From Glandiceps talaboti (taxonomy: Eukaryota > Hemichordata > Enteropneusta > Spengelidae): a DNA stretch of 64,000 nt. The stretch is from positions 3,886,475-3,950,474 of the forward strand of contig NC_135554.1 of the NCBI RefSeq assembly GCF_964340395.1. The letters run 5' to 3'. The notes below the pieces were generated by a model. That model had not been told where the DNA came from. It made no database searches and saw only the letters and a list, made by a program, of their open reading frames with translations. Shown piece by piece: positions 36,440 through 50,800 of the stretch; the first letter of the stretch is position 1; every line of letters starts with the position of its first letter. The position numbers and the translations under genes were made by a program.

Positions 36440-36880
36440 ATCTATATAAGATCATTTATTGCATTCAAAGGCCATTGGGCCCAAAATACTAATCACTATG
36501 AACAAAATACACAATACGGTTAAAGGTTACAGTTCCAATTCGTTTGCTTCAGCTCTTACTGATAGAACATGCTTTGAGAAAGGCTGCTAGACTTTGTAAC
36601 TTAACTATTTGGTCAGATGATAACAGGTCAGTAATTTTTTCATAACTAGGCGGAGAATAAAAGTACTGTGGAATATACTTGGAGCTAGCATTGGCAAAAA
36701 AAAATACATTTCAATAGGAAGTGATACTCATCTTCAAGTTCATTTGAGTAGCAAAGAACACATATTTCGCCTCCCTGGTTTAAATTGATATGGTTTGGTC
36801 ATTTATACTTTGATAAAGCTGAGATGTACTGTTGTACTGAAAGATTCAAATTAGGGTTACTTTCCAGTTTTTGTCTCTAA
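36440..36880 (-). pseudogene. C-terminal fragment of a LINE ORF2, minus strand
   Basis: Read on the minus strand, the sequence gives GGEICVLCYSNELEDEYHFL then LKC, a C2HC knuckle found at the C-terminus of several LINE ORF2 proteins. After a one-base slip in a 9-A run (36696-36704) it continues SSKYIPQYFYSPPSYEKITD and LAAFLKACSISKS up to a stop at 36549. The 3' UTR-like tail includes TTGGGCCCAATGGCC and AATAAA just before 36440. A stop and the slip show it is dead. Only the end of the element is present. Confidence 0.65.
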
Positions 36881-38449
36881 GGTGTTGATATGCAACGGAT
36901 GATAAATGCATATTTCTCTTGGATTTTAAATGAATGGATGAATTAATAAACAAACTGTACTGTGAGATGTGCTTTTCTACTTCTACAACTCCATTTGTAA
37001 CTTACAGGAAGTGGTTAGTAAATAATATACTGCTTAAACACAAGTAATCTCTTCTAATCATAAATAAATCAAACTAAAAATGCATGGTTACTTTTGAATA
37101 TAGTGGGAATGCATTTAAATATGTATGTGTAGACTGCACTGAACTGGGTCTACTCGTTACTTGTATTTACGCACTTTATACGAATCATTGTTATTATTGT
37201 ACAAGAATATGGTATACGTTTTCCATATTTCAATTAGAAAAACATAAAATGGTTTTAATTATTAAAAATCCTGTATTAATACCCATTCACATCCATGTAG
37301 CCACTTGAATTGGTCGATGGACCTCTGTATTCCAAAATAAATATTAAACCGACCAATGAAAATTCAATTGATCGCCACAAGGTCAACAGTGCCGTTTGAT
37401 AAATCTGCAACGCAATTATCCATTCGTAGGTCACGACAGTGACATCATGACTGATGTATATACTTACACGTACTTGACAGCTGTACATGGGGTTGTATAT
37501 GACATTTACTTTATGCCCCTGTCTCACACATCATGTTCTACTATCAGTAACGTCGTAACGGTGATAATTACTTTCCAGAATAGGTAGAAGAAGAGTATAA
37601 AAGTTTTATGAATAAGGGTATTTTCACATGACAATATATGTAAAGAGGTAACAGCATGTGCTCACGTATAGAACCAAAGTAATCGTTAATATGACAAGCA
37701 CGAGTCTGTGGAACAAGATACAGTTGCTTAATACAGCGGTACGTAATGTACAGAGTGATGGTAATGTTAGTAACATTAATATGTCACCTTTCGTTTAACC
37801 TATCCAATTCTGATTATCATTTTAAATCAAAATTGTTCCGGTTGCATAACTCGGGTTTATTTTTTTTATGGTCTCCTGTCACGAGAGAAAGAACACGCAC
37901 ACAGACCTGGTTAACAAAATACACATCAAAGTAAAAAGTCATTACAGGTTTCCCACGATTCGCACTGTCTGATAATCACAATCTCTCTTATTTGAGCAAT
38001 ACGTGTGACGTAAGTGGCACGACCCCATTACAGAACTAGTTGTACGTTTAACTTTAGAGCTTGATATGTAGCATTCGTAAAACTAAGCAAAGAAGGGGAT
38101 TGGGTTTTGTTGGCAAATAAGAACATTAAATGTAAGCTATAAGCTATACACATGCATATCCATTGTTAGCAACGATGCGATTGTACGCAGTTAAAGTCAT
38201 TTCTTTATGTAATGTGACGATTGTAACTTGCTTCCGTCTAATCGATATCCTTAAATGGTTGAATAGAAATGTTAAAGTTCAAAACAAGAATGTCGGCTAT
38301 TATCTGGTTCTCTCACAATCGGTCGTTACTCAGAGATAATATAAAATGTCACAGCGTACTTACTGACAAGACTTGGAGACTAGGCTTCCTGCTGCAGGGA
38401 AATGTCATTCATATATGTCAATCCATGAAACTTGTTATCTATGTATCCG
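36881..38449. other. Intergenic, no gene seen
   Basis: Only short frames without features; no RNA gene recognised. Confidence 0.4.
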
Positions 38450-38474
38450 CATCCGTCTGTCCGTCCGTCCGTCC

Positions 38475-38512
<38 letters not shown>

Positions 38513-38593
38513 GTATGTATGTATGTATGTATGCATGTATGTATGTATGTATGTATGTATGTATGTATGCTTATATATATTATATATATTACA

Positions 38594-38648
<55 letters not shown>

Positions 38649-38803
38649 TCTAGCGATCTGCCTATCTATTTATATTTTCAAGCGAACTTTTTCTCTTTTT
38701 ATATATTTCCTTATATATCTATTTATCTAGCTTTTTAGCTGTCTATCTACCTGTCTGTCTCTCTGTCTCTGTCTATACCTACCTACCTATCTATTTTCTA
38801 ATG

Positions 38804-38852
<49 letters not shown>
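38450..38852. repeat. Compound microsatellite (CCGT/CTGT)n-(ATGT)n-(TA)n ... (CTAT)n
   Basis: CCGT/CTGT units to about 38512, ATGT units to about 38570, a TA run at about 38605-38645, degenerate spacer, then pure CTAT at about 38808-38852. The Ser/Val/Cys and Tyr/Ile frames are artefacts. Confidence 0.95.
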
Positions 38853-38854
<2 letters not shown>

Positions 38855-40410
38855 ATAGTATCTATGTAGTATCCACCCGTCTCTATATCAATATATCGAG
38901 TTGCCTGTTAATATTAATGGTACTAAAAAATTGTCCCAATTACAGACAAAAACACTTGCCATCTCCGACTTTGTGTTAGTGACAATTAGAACCAATGGTG
39001 GAGCAAGTTGAATGAAACACGTATATCTCAATAAATAGGTCAGCTTCTAAATGTTATGGTGTCAACTTCACATTTAAGCACGTTTGTTCGCTACATGCTA
39101 TGTGACACTTGGCCCTTGATTATATTTGTTATCCATCGCCACTCGGTTCAATACATTTCACGAGTAAATTTTATATTCAAGTGGAAATACCTAGACTCAC
39201 GTGTCCGCAAGGTCACGTTACCGAATAGCGTGTCAATCTGTTGACAAAGAATGAAGTGTGCAGTCGAATATGTCAGGTAAATTTTCAAGTTGAGTTTGGA
39301 ACAAAAGTTCAAATTGAATACTACATTTTATGTTAATATGCTCCAAGATATTTTTAATTTGAAAAAAAAAATAATCTACAATTATTAAATAAAGAGAACA
39401 ACAGACATAAAACAGAATTGCGAATGGTTCGCTTAAACTGAATGTGTCTATACCAAAAATAAAATTCATTTCTTTTTTTGGATCAGTCTTGCTCCACATG
39501 ATGACAAATTAACGTTTTTCCTGCGTTATAAAACATACTTATACACTATGCATGGCAGTAACATCAGGTCCGCGTTAATTCCCCTTTGTGTCACGATTTT
39601 AAATTCCCCAATATATTAGCACAAGTGTGAAACATTAAAGGGTGCCTTCTCATAAAAAAACCTCTCAGGTGACACCTATCAAAATGAATTTATTGCTCTC
39701 AGAATAATTTACATAAGGTTACATATTTCTGTAAATCTCTACTTGTACCATTATTCAAGGCCACTATGCATAGAATGTACCTGTTTGACCAATATGCTCT
39801 GTAATAGCATCATTGTACAACTACAATCGTGAAAGTTTACAGCAGAATTTGTTGCAACATGGTGTCAACAGAATACTATCATATGATCTGCTACAACTGT
39901 TCAAACTGTATCCCTGTCAACAGTCACGTCTATGGTCTATGTAGTTCGTGATACTCTCCATATCTGGGTGTCGGCATTTCTTTGAGAAAATAATTGGTGC
40001 AAGTCAGGCGTACTCTACTCTAGACCTAGCTTCCAATCAAACATTCTGGCGGTATGTCTGGTTTGCTTTTCCACAGGAAACAATTTATTGAATTACCAGA
40101 TGGATGCAAACGTTGTTTACCTGGAGACAATATGTGTTATAGTCTATTTTCCGAGACTAAAATAGATAAACGATAACTTATACATTACAAATTACAATTA
40201 TGTCACATTCACTGTAATGAACGCCAACACTGTGGGTGATATTTCAAAAAGTTCGCGAGGTTTAAATATTAATGACTTGATTTGACTTTATCATAAATTA
40301 TTGTGATAAAATCTTACAACTACTTGGTCACGATTTAATATACTATGTCGTTTAGGTGTGTTACATTTACAAAGATGAGTGCCTGATTAGGATTTAGGTA
40401 ACATTGCTGG
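38853..40410. other. Intergenic, no gene seen
   Basis: No supported feature before the 48-bp minisatellite. Confidence 0.4.
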
Positions 40411-41712
40411 CCTATTTATCTTTAGTCTAAGAATTGTATGACCTTTACACTTTGCTGGCCTATTTATCATCAATCTAAGAATTGTATGACCTTTACACTT
40501 TACTGGTCTATTTATCATCAATCTAAGAATTGTATGACCTTTACACTTTACTGGCCCATTTATCATCAATCTAAGAATTGTATGACCTTTACACTTTACT
40601 GGCCTATTTATTATCAGTCTAAGAATTGTATGACCTTTACACTTTACTGGCCCATTTATCATCAATCTAAGAATTGTATGACCTTTACACTTTACTGGTC
40701 TATTTATCATCAGTCTAAGAATTGTATGACCTTTACACTTTACTGGCTTATTTATCATCAATCTAAGAATTGTATAACCTTTACACTTTACTGGCCTATT
40801 TGTTATCAGTCTAAAAATTGTATGACCTTTACACTTTACTGGCCTATTTATCATCAGTCTAAGAATTGTATAACCTTTACACTTTACTGGCCTATTTATC
40901 ATCAATCTAAGAATTGTATGACCTTTACACTTGACTGGCCTATTTATCATCAGTCTAAGAATTGTATAACCTTTACACTTTACTGGCCTATTTGTTATCA
41001 GTCTAAAAATTGTATAACCTTTACACTTGACTGGCCTATTTATCATCAATCTCAGAATTGTATGACCTTTACACTTTACTGGCTTATTTATCATCAATCT
41101 AAGAATTGTATAACCTTTACACTTTACTGGCCCATTTATCATCAGTCTAAGAATTGTATGACCTTTACACTTTACTGGCTTATTTATCATCAATCTAAGA
41201 ATTGTATAACCTTTACACTTTACTGGCCTATTTGTTATCAGTCTAAAAATTGTATATTAACCTTTACACTTTACTGGCCTATTTATCATCAATCTCAGAA
41301 TTGTATGACCTTTACACTTTACTGGCCCATTTATCATCAGTCTAAGAATTGTATGACCTTTACACTTTACTGGCCCATTTATCGTCAATCTAAGAATTGT
41401 ATGACCTTTACACTTTACTGGCCTATTTATCATCAATCTCAGAATTGTGTGACTTTTACACTTTACTGGCTTATTTATTATCAATCTAAGAATTGTGTGA
41501 CTTTTACACTTTACTGGCTTATTTATTATCAATCTAAGAATTGTGTGACTTTTACATTTTACTGGCCCATTTATCATCAATCTAAGAATTGTGTGACTTT
41601 TACATTTTACTGGCCTATTTATCATCAGTCTAAGAATTGTATGACCTTTACACTTTACTGGCCTATTTATTATCAATCTAAGAAATGTGTGACCTTTACA
41701 CTTATGTTATAA
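40411..41712. repeat. 48-bp minisatellite, about 27 copies, open on both strands
   Basis: The unit is TTACTGGCCTATTTATCATC followed by AATCTAAGAATTGTATGACC and TTTACACT, 48 bp, i.e. 16 codons. Because 48 is a multiple of three, a 424-codon frame (40438-41712) repeats MTFTLYWPIYHQSKNC on the plus strand and a frame on the minus strand repeats MINRPVKCKGHTILRL. The only length change I saw is a 3-bp insertion at about 41251. Unit variants are mostly transitions (ATC/GTC, CAA/CAG). There is no signal peptide, no splice context and no RNA evidence. I treat it as a satellite, not a gene. Confidence 0.93.
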
Positions 41713-41819
41713 ATCTATCATTTCGAATTTGCCATTGCGTCTATTTCGAGTACGGTGACCTCAATATTACATTATGGCTAGTATATATATATGTCACATA
41801 TTGACAGTGTAGATTGATG

Positions 41820-41985
41820 GAAATAAATCTACTCTCATGGTAAAAAAGCTACTCCCACATGGTGAAAAAATACTCCCATGATGGTAAAACGAAAAAAAAT
41901 AAGGAAACTACTCCCATCGTAAAAAAAATATTCCCATGAAATAAAAACTACTCCCATGTGGCAAAAGATACTACCCATGTGTCAT
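41820..41985. repeat. Degenerate short tandem repeat (CTACTCCCATGGTAAAAA type)
   Basis: Seven or so diverged units sharing A(C/T)TCCCATG followed by an A-rich spacer, 20-33 bp apart. Confidence 0.7.
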
Positions 41986-44900
41986 CATTAAGCTTCCGTA
42001 TATAATAGCTACGTTTACAGCCACTGATTAGATTTTTAAGAATCGAGATATGTAGTTGGACATATATAAGTATTGGCGTCACGCAGATTTGTGAATGGAT
42101 CGTCAGAAGATTTTCAGCACATGATTAAAACAATTTTTTGAATAGAAAACTTCTTTTAAAGCGATAATGATATAGAACACATTCCTTCATGACTACTAAC
42201 TCTTCTTTCAGAGGAAAACGTTTGTCGAAGATGGTCGTATAAATGTGTGTTCTAGAGAAAGCAATTATACAACGCTGTGACTGTTTTGTGCAAGGTGTGT
42301 GTCGAGTCACTATCGTGTCATTTATAATACTCTGTCAAAGATAGTTTATTTTAGGTAATGACTCCTGGGAAAAAATTTTAATGGAAGCGAATTCTAGCTG
42401 ACAAAATAAAAAACAACTAAGAAAAAATGAATAGGCGGGTGACCTAATACATAATAAATAAGATGTTCTCTAACAGCAAACCTCAGTCTGCACACCACTG
42501 GAGATGTCTTGCCTGACGCCATTTCAACGAATCATACTTCCAAGGTCATCATTGCGGATAATGGTTACAGAAAGTACCATTTGTGGTAACGGCCGCTGTA
42601 TGCGTAAAGTCTAGAATACAAATAATTGTAATGGCTAGTTATACAGAATCTCATAAAAAAGCCAGTCGTCAAACGACAGCATGTTGTCAAGATTTACTGA
42701 GTCAAATCTACGTGCATGCAACATAAAAATATAGTTCACTATCCTAGCATGAACTTCCCGCCCTTATACGTATCACTACATTGATTTACTTCTGGTGGTA
42801 TGGCTGTTGAGTTGATTATATTACATCAAACTTATGCATTTTACATAGAATTACACTAAATTATAAAATTAAATTATGGCCTCAAGTTAGAGGGAAATCA
42901 GACAGTGTAGACCTTTATAATTGAAACGTTAGAATGACTAACATGAATAGAAAAATCTATAATTAATAAGTCTGAAATGGCAGGAGGGATGAGGCACCAT
43001 TATTGGAATACAGTCTCTATGTGACTGGTTGGGGTTTTAATTTGTTTATGTATGTAGTTAGTTTGTGTTTGTTATTGAAACAACTTTACTCATATCTGGT
43101 TATTTTTAATTTCAGAACTCTCACTTTGCATCTGATGATATCGTAAAATAAAAAAAAGGATAACTTGTTTCATACTTACACTAAGACCGGATATCAAATC
43201 GATGTATGCAATCTAATTTTGAATTTCAAGTTATGGATTTGAGTTGGATGCATGAGTCGACGTGAAGGTAGTGTGACGTGAAAGTACCTTGTACCAATGT
43301 AGCAGGTCAATGCTGTCATTGACAAAATAATAGGCCTGGACAGGATTAACATCTTCTGCAACACATATACACGGTGATACAATCTCTAAGTCCTCATATG
43401 CGTTACGTCATGTGTGCGAAAACATTGTTCGTTCACAGTGGGGCGTTGCGGTAGTTAACTTAGGGAGGATAGCACAATATGTCACACAAGCTCAACAAGC
43501 AAACTTCGTTCATTTAAGGGGTAAGGGGTCTGTTGTCAGTGCGATTGCTGAACTTCATTTTCGCACTTTTAACCAAATTTCGAAAACTTCCACGCCTTCA
43601 GCAATGATAAAAGCTTCTGTATTTACTACTGAGATGTTGATAATTAATATAAGGTGATAAAAATTTACTTCTAATGTGAGATAGAATGCTGGGTTTCCAG
43701 TAGTCTTTCCATGTGTTTACCATCATCTCAGTAAACAGCTGCAGGTTGGAACTTCATGTTTACCACCATGTTTTTACATAGCATTGATCGTAGTGGTGTG
43801 ACCGCTACAGTTTTCCCTATGGTTTACATCGTATATAAACTTGTCAATGTCATCACACATGAGAACGTTCGTGTAGGGTGAGGGGGTTGTCGTAAACGAA
43901 CGATGTTTGTTTATTGAGCTTTTGCGACATTATTGTGCGATCGTACCTTAATAAAACACTTTCGACTGTGCAGTCAGGTTTTTGTTTTGCATTCATGTGT
44001 ACATAATTTTGCTAGTACCGGTAAGTAGAGAACTATCGTGTACGTTTTACGATCTGACATAGCCGAAAAGGTTTCATTTACATGCATGCAGTGCAATATT
44101 AACGAGGGATTAATATTTCTTTTTTGCGGATTAAATCGCGGATATTAAGTTGAATTTCAGCCGACTTACTTACAGCTGCCGGGATTTTGATGTAAAAGTA
44201 AAAGGACAATATGTGGTAGTGTGTTAAAAATAGTTTCATCTACCAACGACCTCGTTGATATCGTTGTAATTGTTAAATAAAGACTTGTCCTTCGCTAGTG
44301 TATGTATCCAGAGGCGTCTTTCAATTCCAGTCAGTACACTTATTTGATAGGTCATTGATATAATGTAATCTGACTCATCACCTGATGACGTACGAAATGC
44401 CGAGTTACATTTGGACTAAATGGAAAGATTCGTTTGTTGCGGGATGTATGTGTTGATGGCATAATGGTGGTTTCTATTATCTCATTACACCTCTCATTTT
44501 GTCTGTGTGATTTTGTTTTGGGTTTCGTTTTTTTATGTTCTGCGGAAATCTAGTGATTATGAAAGCACGCGAAAAAGCTATTAAATCTGGTTAAATATAT
44601 TTGTTGGTGCGACTGTCAGGAAGATGACGTTTTACATTTATTACCTCCTTCTACAGTTTAGTGTAACTAAAAGTTCGAATACACCAATTAATATAGAGTC
44701 TGTCCCCGGAAAAAAATAAGTGATGAAACATACTGTTAGGTTTAATTAATAACTTTGTAGATTTTAAAGAATATCATAGTTACCATGGTAACCAAAACCA
44801 GGATTCATTCATTTTTTTAGATGTTACACACATCTTTTGTTTAATCTACAAAAACATTTATATTCTTTCTAATATCAGTTATGCTATTAAGTTCTTTATC

Positions 44901-45374
44901 GCTGCATTGCACTAATTGGATAACTTATATATTAATAGCACGAGATGAAGTCTTCAGATTTTTGAGTAACTACAAATCTTATATTGTACAAAATACATTT
45001 TCCTACTTTGGGGATAAAAAACATTATCTTGATGTTGAAAGGAATCTTAATATGACTAGTTTTGATCCCCCTCCAATAGCTGCATGCAATCTCTTCCTCA
45101 GCATAATAACATACGTCTATGTCTTGAGTTGATATAGGGGTGGTTTGTTTATTTTATATTCATATAAAGAAGTTAGTTTGTTTGTTTGTTTGTTTGTTTG
45201 TTTGTTTGTTTACTTTTGATTTATTATTAAATGTGTGCTGAAATTGTGACTCTGATGTGAATAAAATAGTTACTGTGATAAAATTAATTTAATAACTGTA
45301 CTTGTAGTAAAAAAAATAATTTAGAAAAGACTTATTCGTACTCGTCTAAATACTAATTATTCAATATAGGTTTT
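41986..45374. other. Intergenic, no gene supported
   Basis: An 81-codon frame at 43412-43657 (plus) is mildly protein-like but has no recognisable domain or context. A (GTTT)n run lies at 45176-45211. Nothing else is supported. Confidence 0.35.
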
Positions 45375-45930
45375 TCAATGCAAGTATAATTTTCCTGAAT
45401 CGTCCCTTAGTGTGTACTTCACTTCACTTCGAAGGTCACACACATAATGCCATCCACAAAGGTAAGGAATGTAGGACAACATGGAGAGATAGCGGCTACA
45501 CATGCTTGTTGGAAATTTCACGGGAAAAGGGGTGTTTTTCGTCGGCCATCTAGGTCCGTGGAATCGTAAAAAGGGGTACTTTTTCAGATCACCCTCCGAG
45601 AATATGGTAGGATGCCCCTTTTCTACTCTCTCTCTCGGAAGAAACTTCCCCAACGAAGGCCCGGGAAGGAAGGTCCCGTAATCCAGGACCGTGTGCAGTG
45701 TATGGATTAGGTGTCCTTGAAGGTAAATTTAAAGCCTTCCGGATTTCGGAAAGAAGGGGTTTTTTGCAGTGATGTTCTCCCAGATTCACTTTTTAAAAAA
45801 GGGGGTACATATGAAATTTCGCTAACAAGCATGGGTACCCACCCATTCATGATCCAGGAACTGCCACCGCCGGGGCGCTGGAGAGTCAGAATTGTACGGG
45901 GTGTTGGTCACCGAAAACACCCCTCGTGAA
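45375..45930. other. GC-richer patch with recurring AAGGGG...TTTTT motifs
   Basis: Motifs of the form AAAGGGGT(G/A)...TTTTTC recur at about 45527, 45571, 45753 and 45799, with spacings of about 44-46 bp between neighbours. Fragmentary frames run on both strands, for example KKGGTYEISLTSMGTHPF on plus (45803-45856). The pattern recalls the G-rich subterminal repeats of the TIR elements elsewhere in the window, but no TIR or target duplication was found. Likely a decayed transposon. Confidence 0.35.
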
Positions 45931-47898
45931 GACTGCCTGTACTGTCAATCTAAAATAGTATGTTGACGTCCCTTTGATGCGTTCTGTTTTAGAGTAAATT
46001 GTTGCAGAAAATCCCCAAATGCTAAGCTCTTATGATAAAGAGTGTAACTATTAGTAATACGTTGTATGTATATTAGTTATTGTCTCATTTCACATCATCA
46101 TTCCCAAATAAAGCTGCAACTGGAAACTTTTTAAAATTAATTTGTTTAATATAAAGACTTATTTATAGTGCATACCATAAACAGTTTTAAATCACCTGTG
46201 GGTAAACATATTTGTGTAGCAGTGCACGCAGTGTGGGTACAATGCATCTAATCAAATTAAGTTTGGGTTCGCACCCCACAAATCATCGCCGCCAATGAAT
46301 AATGATTTCACATTCTAACTATACTAATTGTATATCAAATAGACCTGGCATGTACAATGTTATTATGGTTGTCTGACTGAAAAATAAATTAAGTTAATAC
46401 TCCAGTTACTTGTGGTATTCTTATTACAACAAATGTTACAAAGGTAATAATTACAGAACATGTTACAAAGGTAACACTTACAGAACAAATGTTTATTTAT
46501 TCCAACATTTAATATAAAACGTATTGAAATCATACCGTATTTTATTGTGCTGCGTATTATAATAAAATATATAAATATGTAAGTATAGTTGTTATTTGTT
46601 TTGTTTTTATCTTAAAACGTACCAAGAATGACAACTATTCAAAAGCGTTCGCGACCTACCGCTTACGAACAAGGAACACCTTTACCTCCTGGGGGGGGGG
46701 GGGGGGGTATATAATTATACCTTCCCAATCATAATTGAGGAATAATTGGGAGAAATATTGGCGATGTGGGACGTTTTGACTCACATTTCGAACACTGCAG
46801 AACCTGTGACGTGAACACGCGTTGTTGAAACTAGAATGACACGTGTATATATAATTACATTTTCTTTTCAAAGACGTTTAATTGTTGAAATGTTCTGATT
46901 CCTATTTGTTTGCGTAAACGTACAAAACCACTCGAATCAGAATTCTATTTGTGACTATAAATCAACTAGTTATTCTCGTTTGGTCGTAATAAAAAGACAT
47001 TGATATACGTATATGTGGGGAAAATCATCATCGTAAATGTCAGTATCTTTTATTGATGTATGGTATTACACCTTGGGCAATAGTATGACAGAATCCCATG
47101 ACACGTATGTGTTTGTGTGACATATTCTGGATATTTCCCGTACTTTCACAAGCATAGCCAGCATGAGTACAAATACCCCTAAGTACCCACACTGGAACTC
47201 ACATGGCATGGCGTTCTGTTATTATTACAAATGTTTAACTGAAATGGCAAATTTCCATAAAAATCATACAGCGCAATCACGCGATTTCGTGACGGTGTAG
47301 CAACGATAGCATCCTCACTTGCACATCATTTACATGCAGGTATGTATATTTCCGGTATGGCACTGCAATGCAAATACCACTTTCTGACTAGTATTCGTGC
47401 GCACCAGTGCAAGTTATCATTGGTAGATTGTGTAATAATCTGTATTCTTCATATCAAACTGATGACATGGTGAAGTAAACGATAATCTAAACACATCTGT
47501 ACTCATTCTAAACATCGTCAATAGATATACTTTTAAAAGAAAATTATACTCAATGTGCTGAGTACTGTAGATTGCCAAAGGCTAGCCTTACTCGAGGTAT
47601 ATTATAATAAAACTTATTATTCTTTTAGATGGTATATTTCTACCAAACAAGTGTTCGTTAGAATTTGACATACTTTATCATTTCTTGTACTCGATTTATG
47701 CATTCTCATTTCTTTCATCTCAATATATCATCTTTGTGAAATGACGTCACAAAAGACAATTTTTAATAAATGTGCAAAGTAAATGAGTTTCTAACTCTAT
47801 TTACAAAACCTTCTAGGTCGTTCCACATACGTTTATGTGCATTAGCGATATTAAATGCCAACCTAATGGTTGATAACTGTTTGAGGATATCTCAACTG
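45931..47898. other. Intergenic, no gene seen
   Basis: A poly-G run of 17 lies at 46691-46707 (assembly-prone). No coding or RNA feature is supported up to the satellite. Confidence 0.4.
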
Positions 47899-50800
47899 GC
47901 ACTAAGTCTCCACTTGTACATCTGACATTAAGTCTCCACTTGTACATCTGACACTAAGTGTCCACTTGTACATCTGACACTAAGTCTACACTTGTACATC
48001 TGACACAAAGTCTCCATTTGTACATCTGACACTAAGTCTCCACTTGTACATCTGACATTAAGTCTTCATTTGTACATCTGACACTAAGTCTCCACTTGTA
48101 CATCTGACATTAAGTCTTCATTTGTACATCTGACACTAAGTGTCCACTTGTACATCTGACATTAAGTCTTCATTTGTACATCTGACACTAAGTCTCCACT
48201 TGTACATCTGACATTAAGTCTCCACTTGTACATCTGACACTAAGTCTCCATTTGTACATCTGACATTAAATCTCCACTTGTACATCTGACATTAAGTCTT
48301 CATTTGTACATCTGACACTAAGTCTCCACTTGTACATCTGACACTAAGTCTCCACTTGTACATCTGACATTAAGTCTTCACTTGTACATCTGACACTACG
48401 TCTTCACTTGTACATCTAACACTAAGTCTCCACTTATACATCTGACACTAAGTCTCCACTTGTACATCTGACATTAAGTCTCCATTTGTACATCTGACAT
48501 TAAGTCTCCATTTGTACATCTGACACTAAGTCTCCATTTGTACATCTGACACTAAGTCTCCACTTATACATCTAACACTAAGTCTCCACTTGTACATCTG
48601 ACACTAAGTCTCCACTTGTACATCTGACACTAAGTCTTCACTTATACATCTGACACTAAGTCTCCACTTGTACATCTGACACTAAGTCTTCATTTGTACA
48701 TCTGACACTAAGTCTCCACTTGTACATCTGACACTAAGTCTTCACTTGTACATCTGACACTAAGTCTCCACTTGTACATCTGACACTAAGTCTCCATTTG
48801 TACATCTGACACTAAGTCTCCACTTGTACATCTGACACTAAGTCTCCATTTGTACATCTGACACTAAGTCTCCACTTGTACATCTGACACTAAGTCTCCA
48901 TTTGTACATCTGACATTAAGTCTCCACTTGTACATCTGACACTAAGTCTCCATTTGTACATCTGACACTAAGTCTCCACTTGTACATCTGACACTAAGTC
49001 TCCATTTGTACATCTGACACTAAGTCTCCACTTGTACATCTGACACTAAGTCTCCATTTGTACATCTGACACTAAGTCTCCACTTGTACATCTGACACTA
49101 AGTCTCCATTTGTACATCTGACTCAAAGTCTCCACTTGTACATCTGACACAAAGTCTCCATTTGTACATCTGACACTAAGTCTCCACTTGTACATCTGAC
49201 ATTAAGTCTCCACTTATACATCTGACACTAAGTCTCCACTTGTACATCTGACACTAAGTCTCCACTTGTACATCTGACACTAAGTCTTCATTTGTACATC
49301 TGACTCAAAGTCTTCACTTGTACATCTGACACTAAGTCTCCACTTGTACATCTGACACTAAGTCTTCATTTGTACATCTGACTCAAAGTCTCCACTTGTA
49401 CATCTGACACAAAGTCTCCATTTGTACATCTGACACTAAGTCTCCACTTGTACATCTGACACTAAGTCTTCATTTGTACATCTGACTCAAAGTCTCCACT
49501 TGTACATCTGACACAAAGTCTCCATTTGTACAGCTGACATTAAGTCTCCATTTGTACATCTGACATTAAGTCTCCATTTGTACATCTGACACTAAGTCTC
49601 CATTTGTACATCTGACACTAAGTCTCCACTTGTACATCTGACACAAAGTCTCCACTTATACATCTGACACTAAGTCTCCACTTGTACATCTGACACTAAG
49701 TCTCCACTTGTACATCTGACACTAAGTCTTCATTTGTACATCTGACTCAAAGTCTTCACTTGTACATCTAACACTAAGTCTCCACTTGTACATCTGACAC
49801 TAAGTCTCCACTTGTACATCTGACACAAAGTCTCCACTTGTACATCTGACACTAAGTCTCCACTTGTACATCTGACACTAAGTCTCCACTTGTACATCTG
49901 ACACTAAGTCTTCATTTGTACATCTGACACTAAGTCTTCATTTGTAACTCTGACACTAAGTCTTCATTTGTACATCTGACACTAAGTCTCCACTTGTACA
50001 TCTGACACTAAGTCTCCACTTGTACATCTGACTCAAAGTCTCCACTTGTACATCTGACACAAAGTCTCCATTTGTACATCTGACACTAAGTCTTCATTTG
50101 TAACTCTGACACTAAGTCTCCACTTGTACATCTGACACTAAGTCTTCACTTGTACATCTGACACTAAGTCTCCACTTGTACATCTGACACTAAGTCTTCA
50201 TTTGTACATCTGACTCAAAGTCTCCACTTGTACATCTGACACTAAGTCTTCACTTGTACATCTGACATTAAATCTCCATTTGTACATCTGACATTAAATC
50301 TCCATTTGTACATCTGACATTAAGTCTCCATTTGTACATCTGACATTAAGTCTCCATTTGTACATCTGACATTAAATCTTCATTTGTACATCTGACATTA
50401 AATCTTCATTTGTACATCTGACATTAAGTCTCCATTTGTACATCTGACATTAAGTCTTCATTTGTAACTCTGACACTAAGTCTTCACTTGTACATCTGAC
50501 ACAAAGTCTCCACTTGTACATCTGACACTAAGTCTCCACTTGTACATCTGACACTAAGTCTCCACTTGTACATCTGACACTAAGTCTTCATTTGTACATC
50601 TGACACTAAGTCTTCATTTGTAACTCTGACACTAAGTCTTCATTTGTACATCTGACACTAAGTCTCCACTTGTACATCTGACACTAAGTCTCCACTTGTA
50701 CATCTGACTCAAAGTCTCCATTTGTACATCTGACACTAAGTCTTCATTTGTAACTCTGACACTAAGTGTCCACTTGTACATCTGACATTAAGTCTTCATT

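Noticed and set aside
40438-41712. A 424-codon plus-strand frame of a repeated 16-residue peptide
   Set aside because: Equally long frames exist on the other strand and the period is a multiple of three, so openness follows from the founder unit. Kept only as a finding to test.
43412-43657. An 81-codon plus frame with mixed composition
   Set aside because: No recognisable domain, no splice or promoter context; not stronger than expected by chance over 64 kb.
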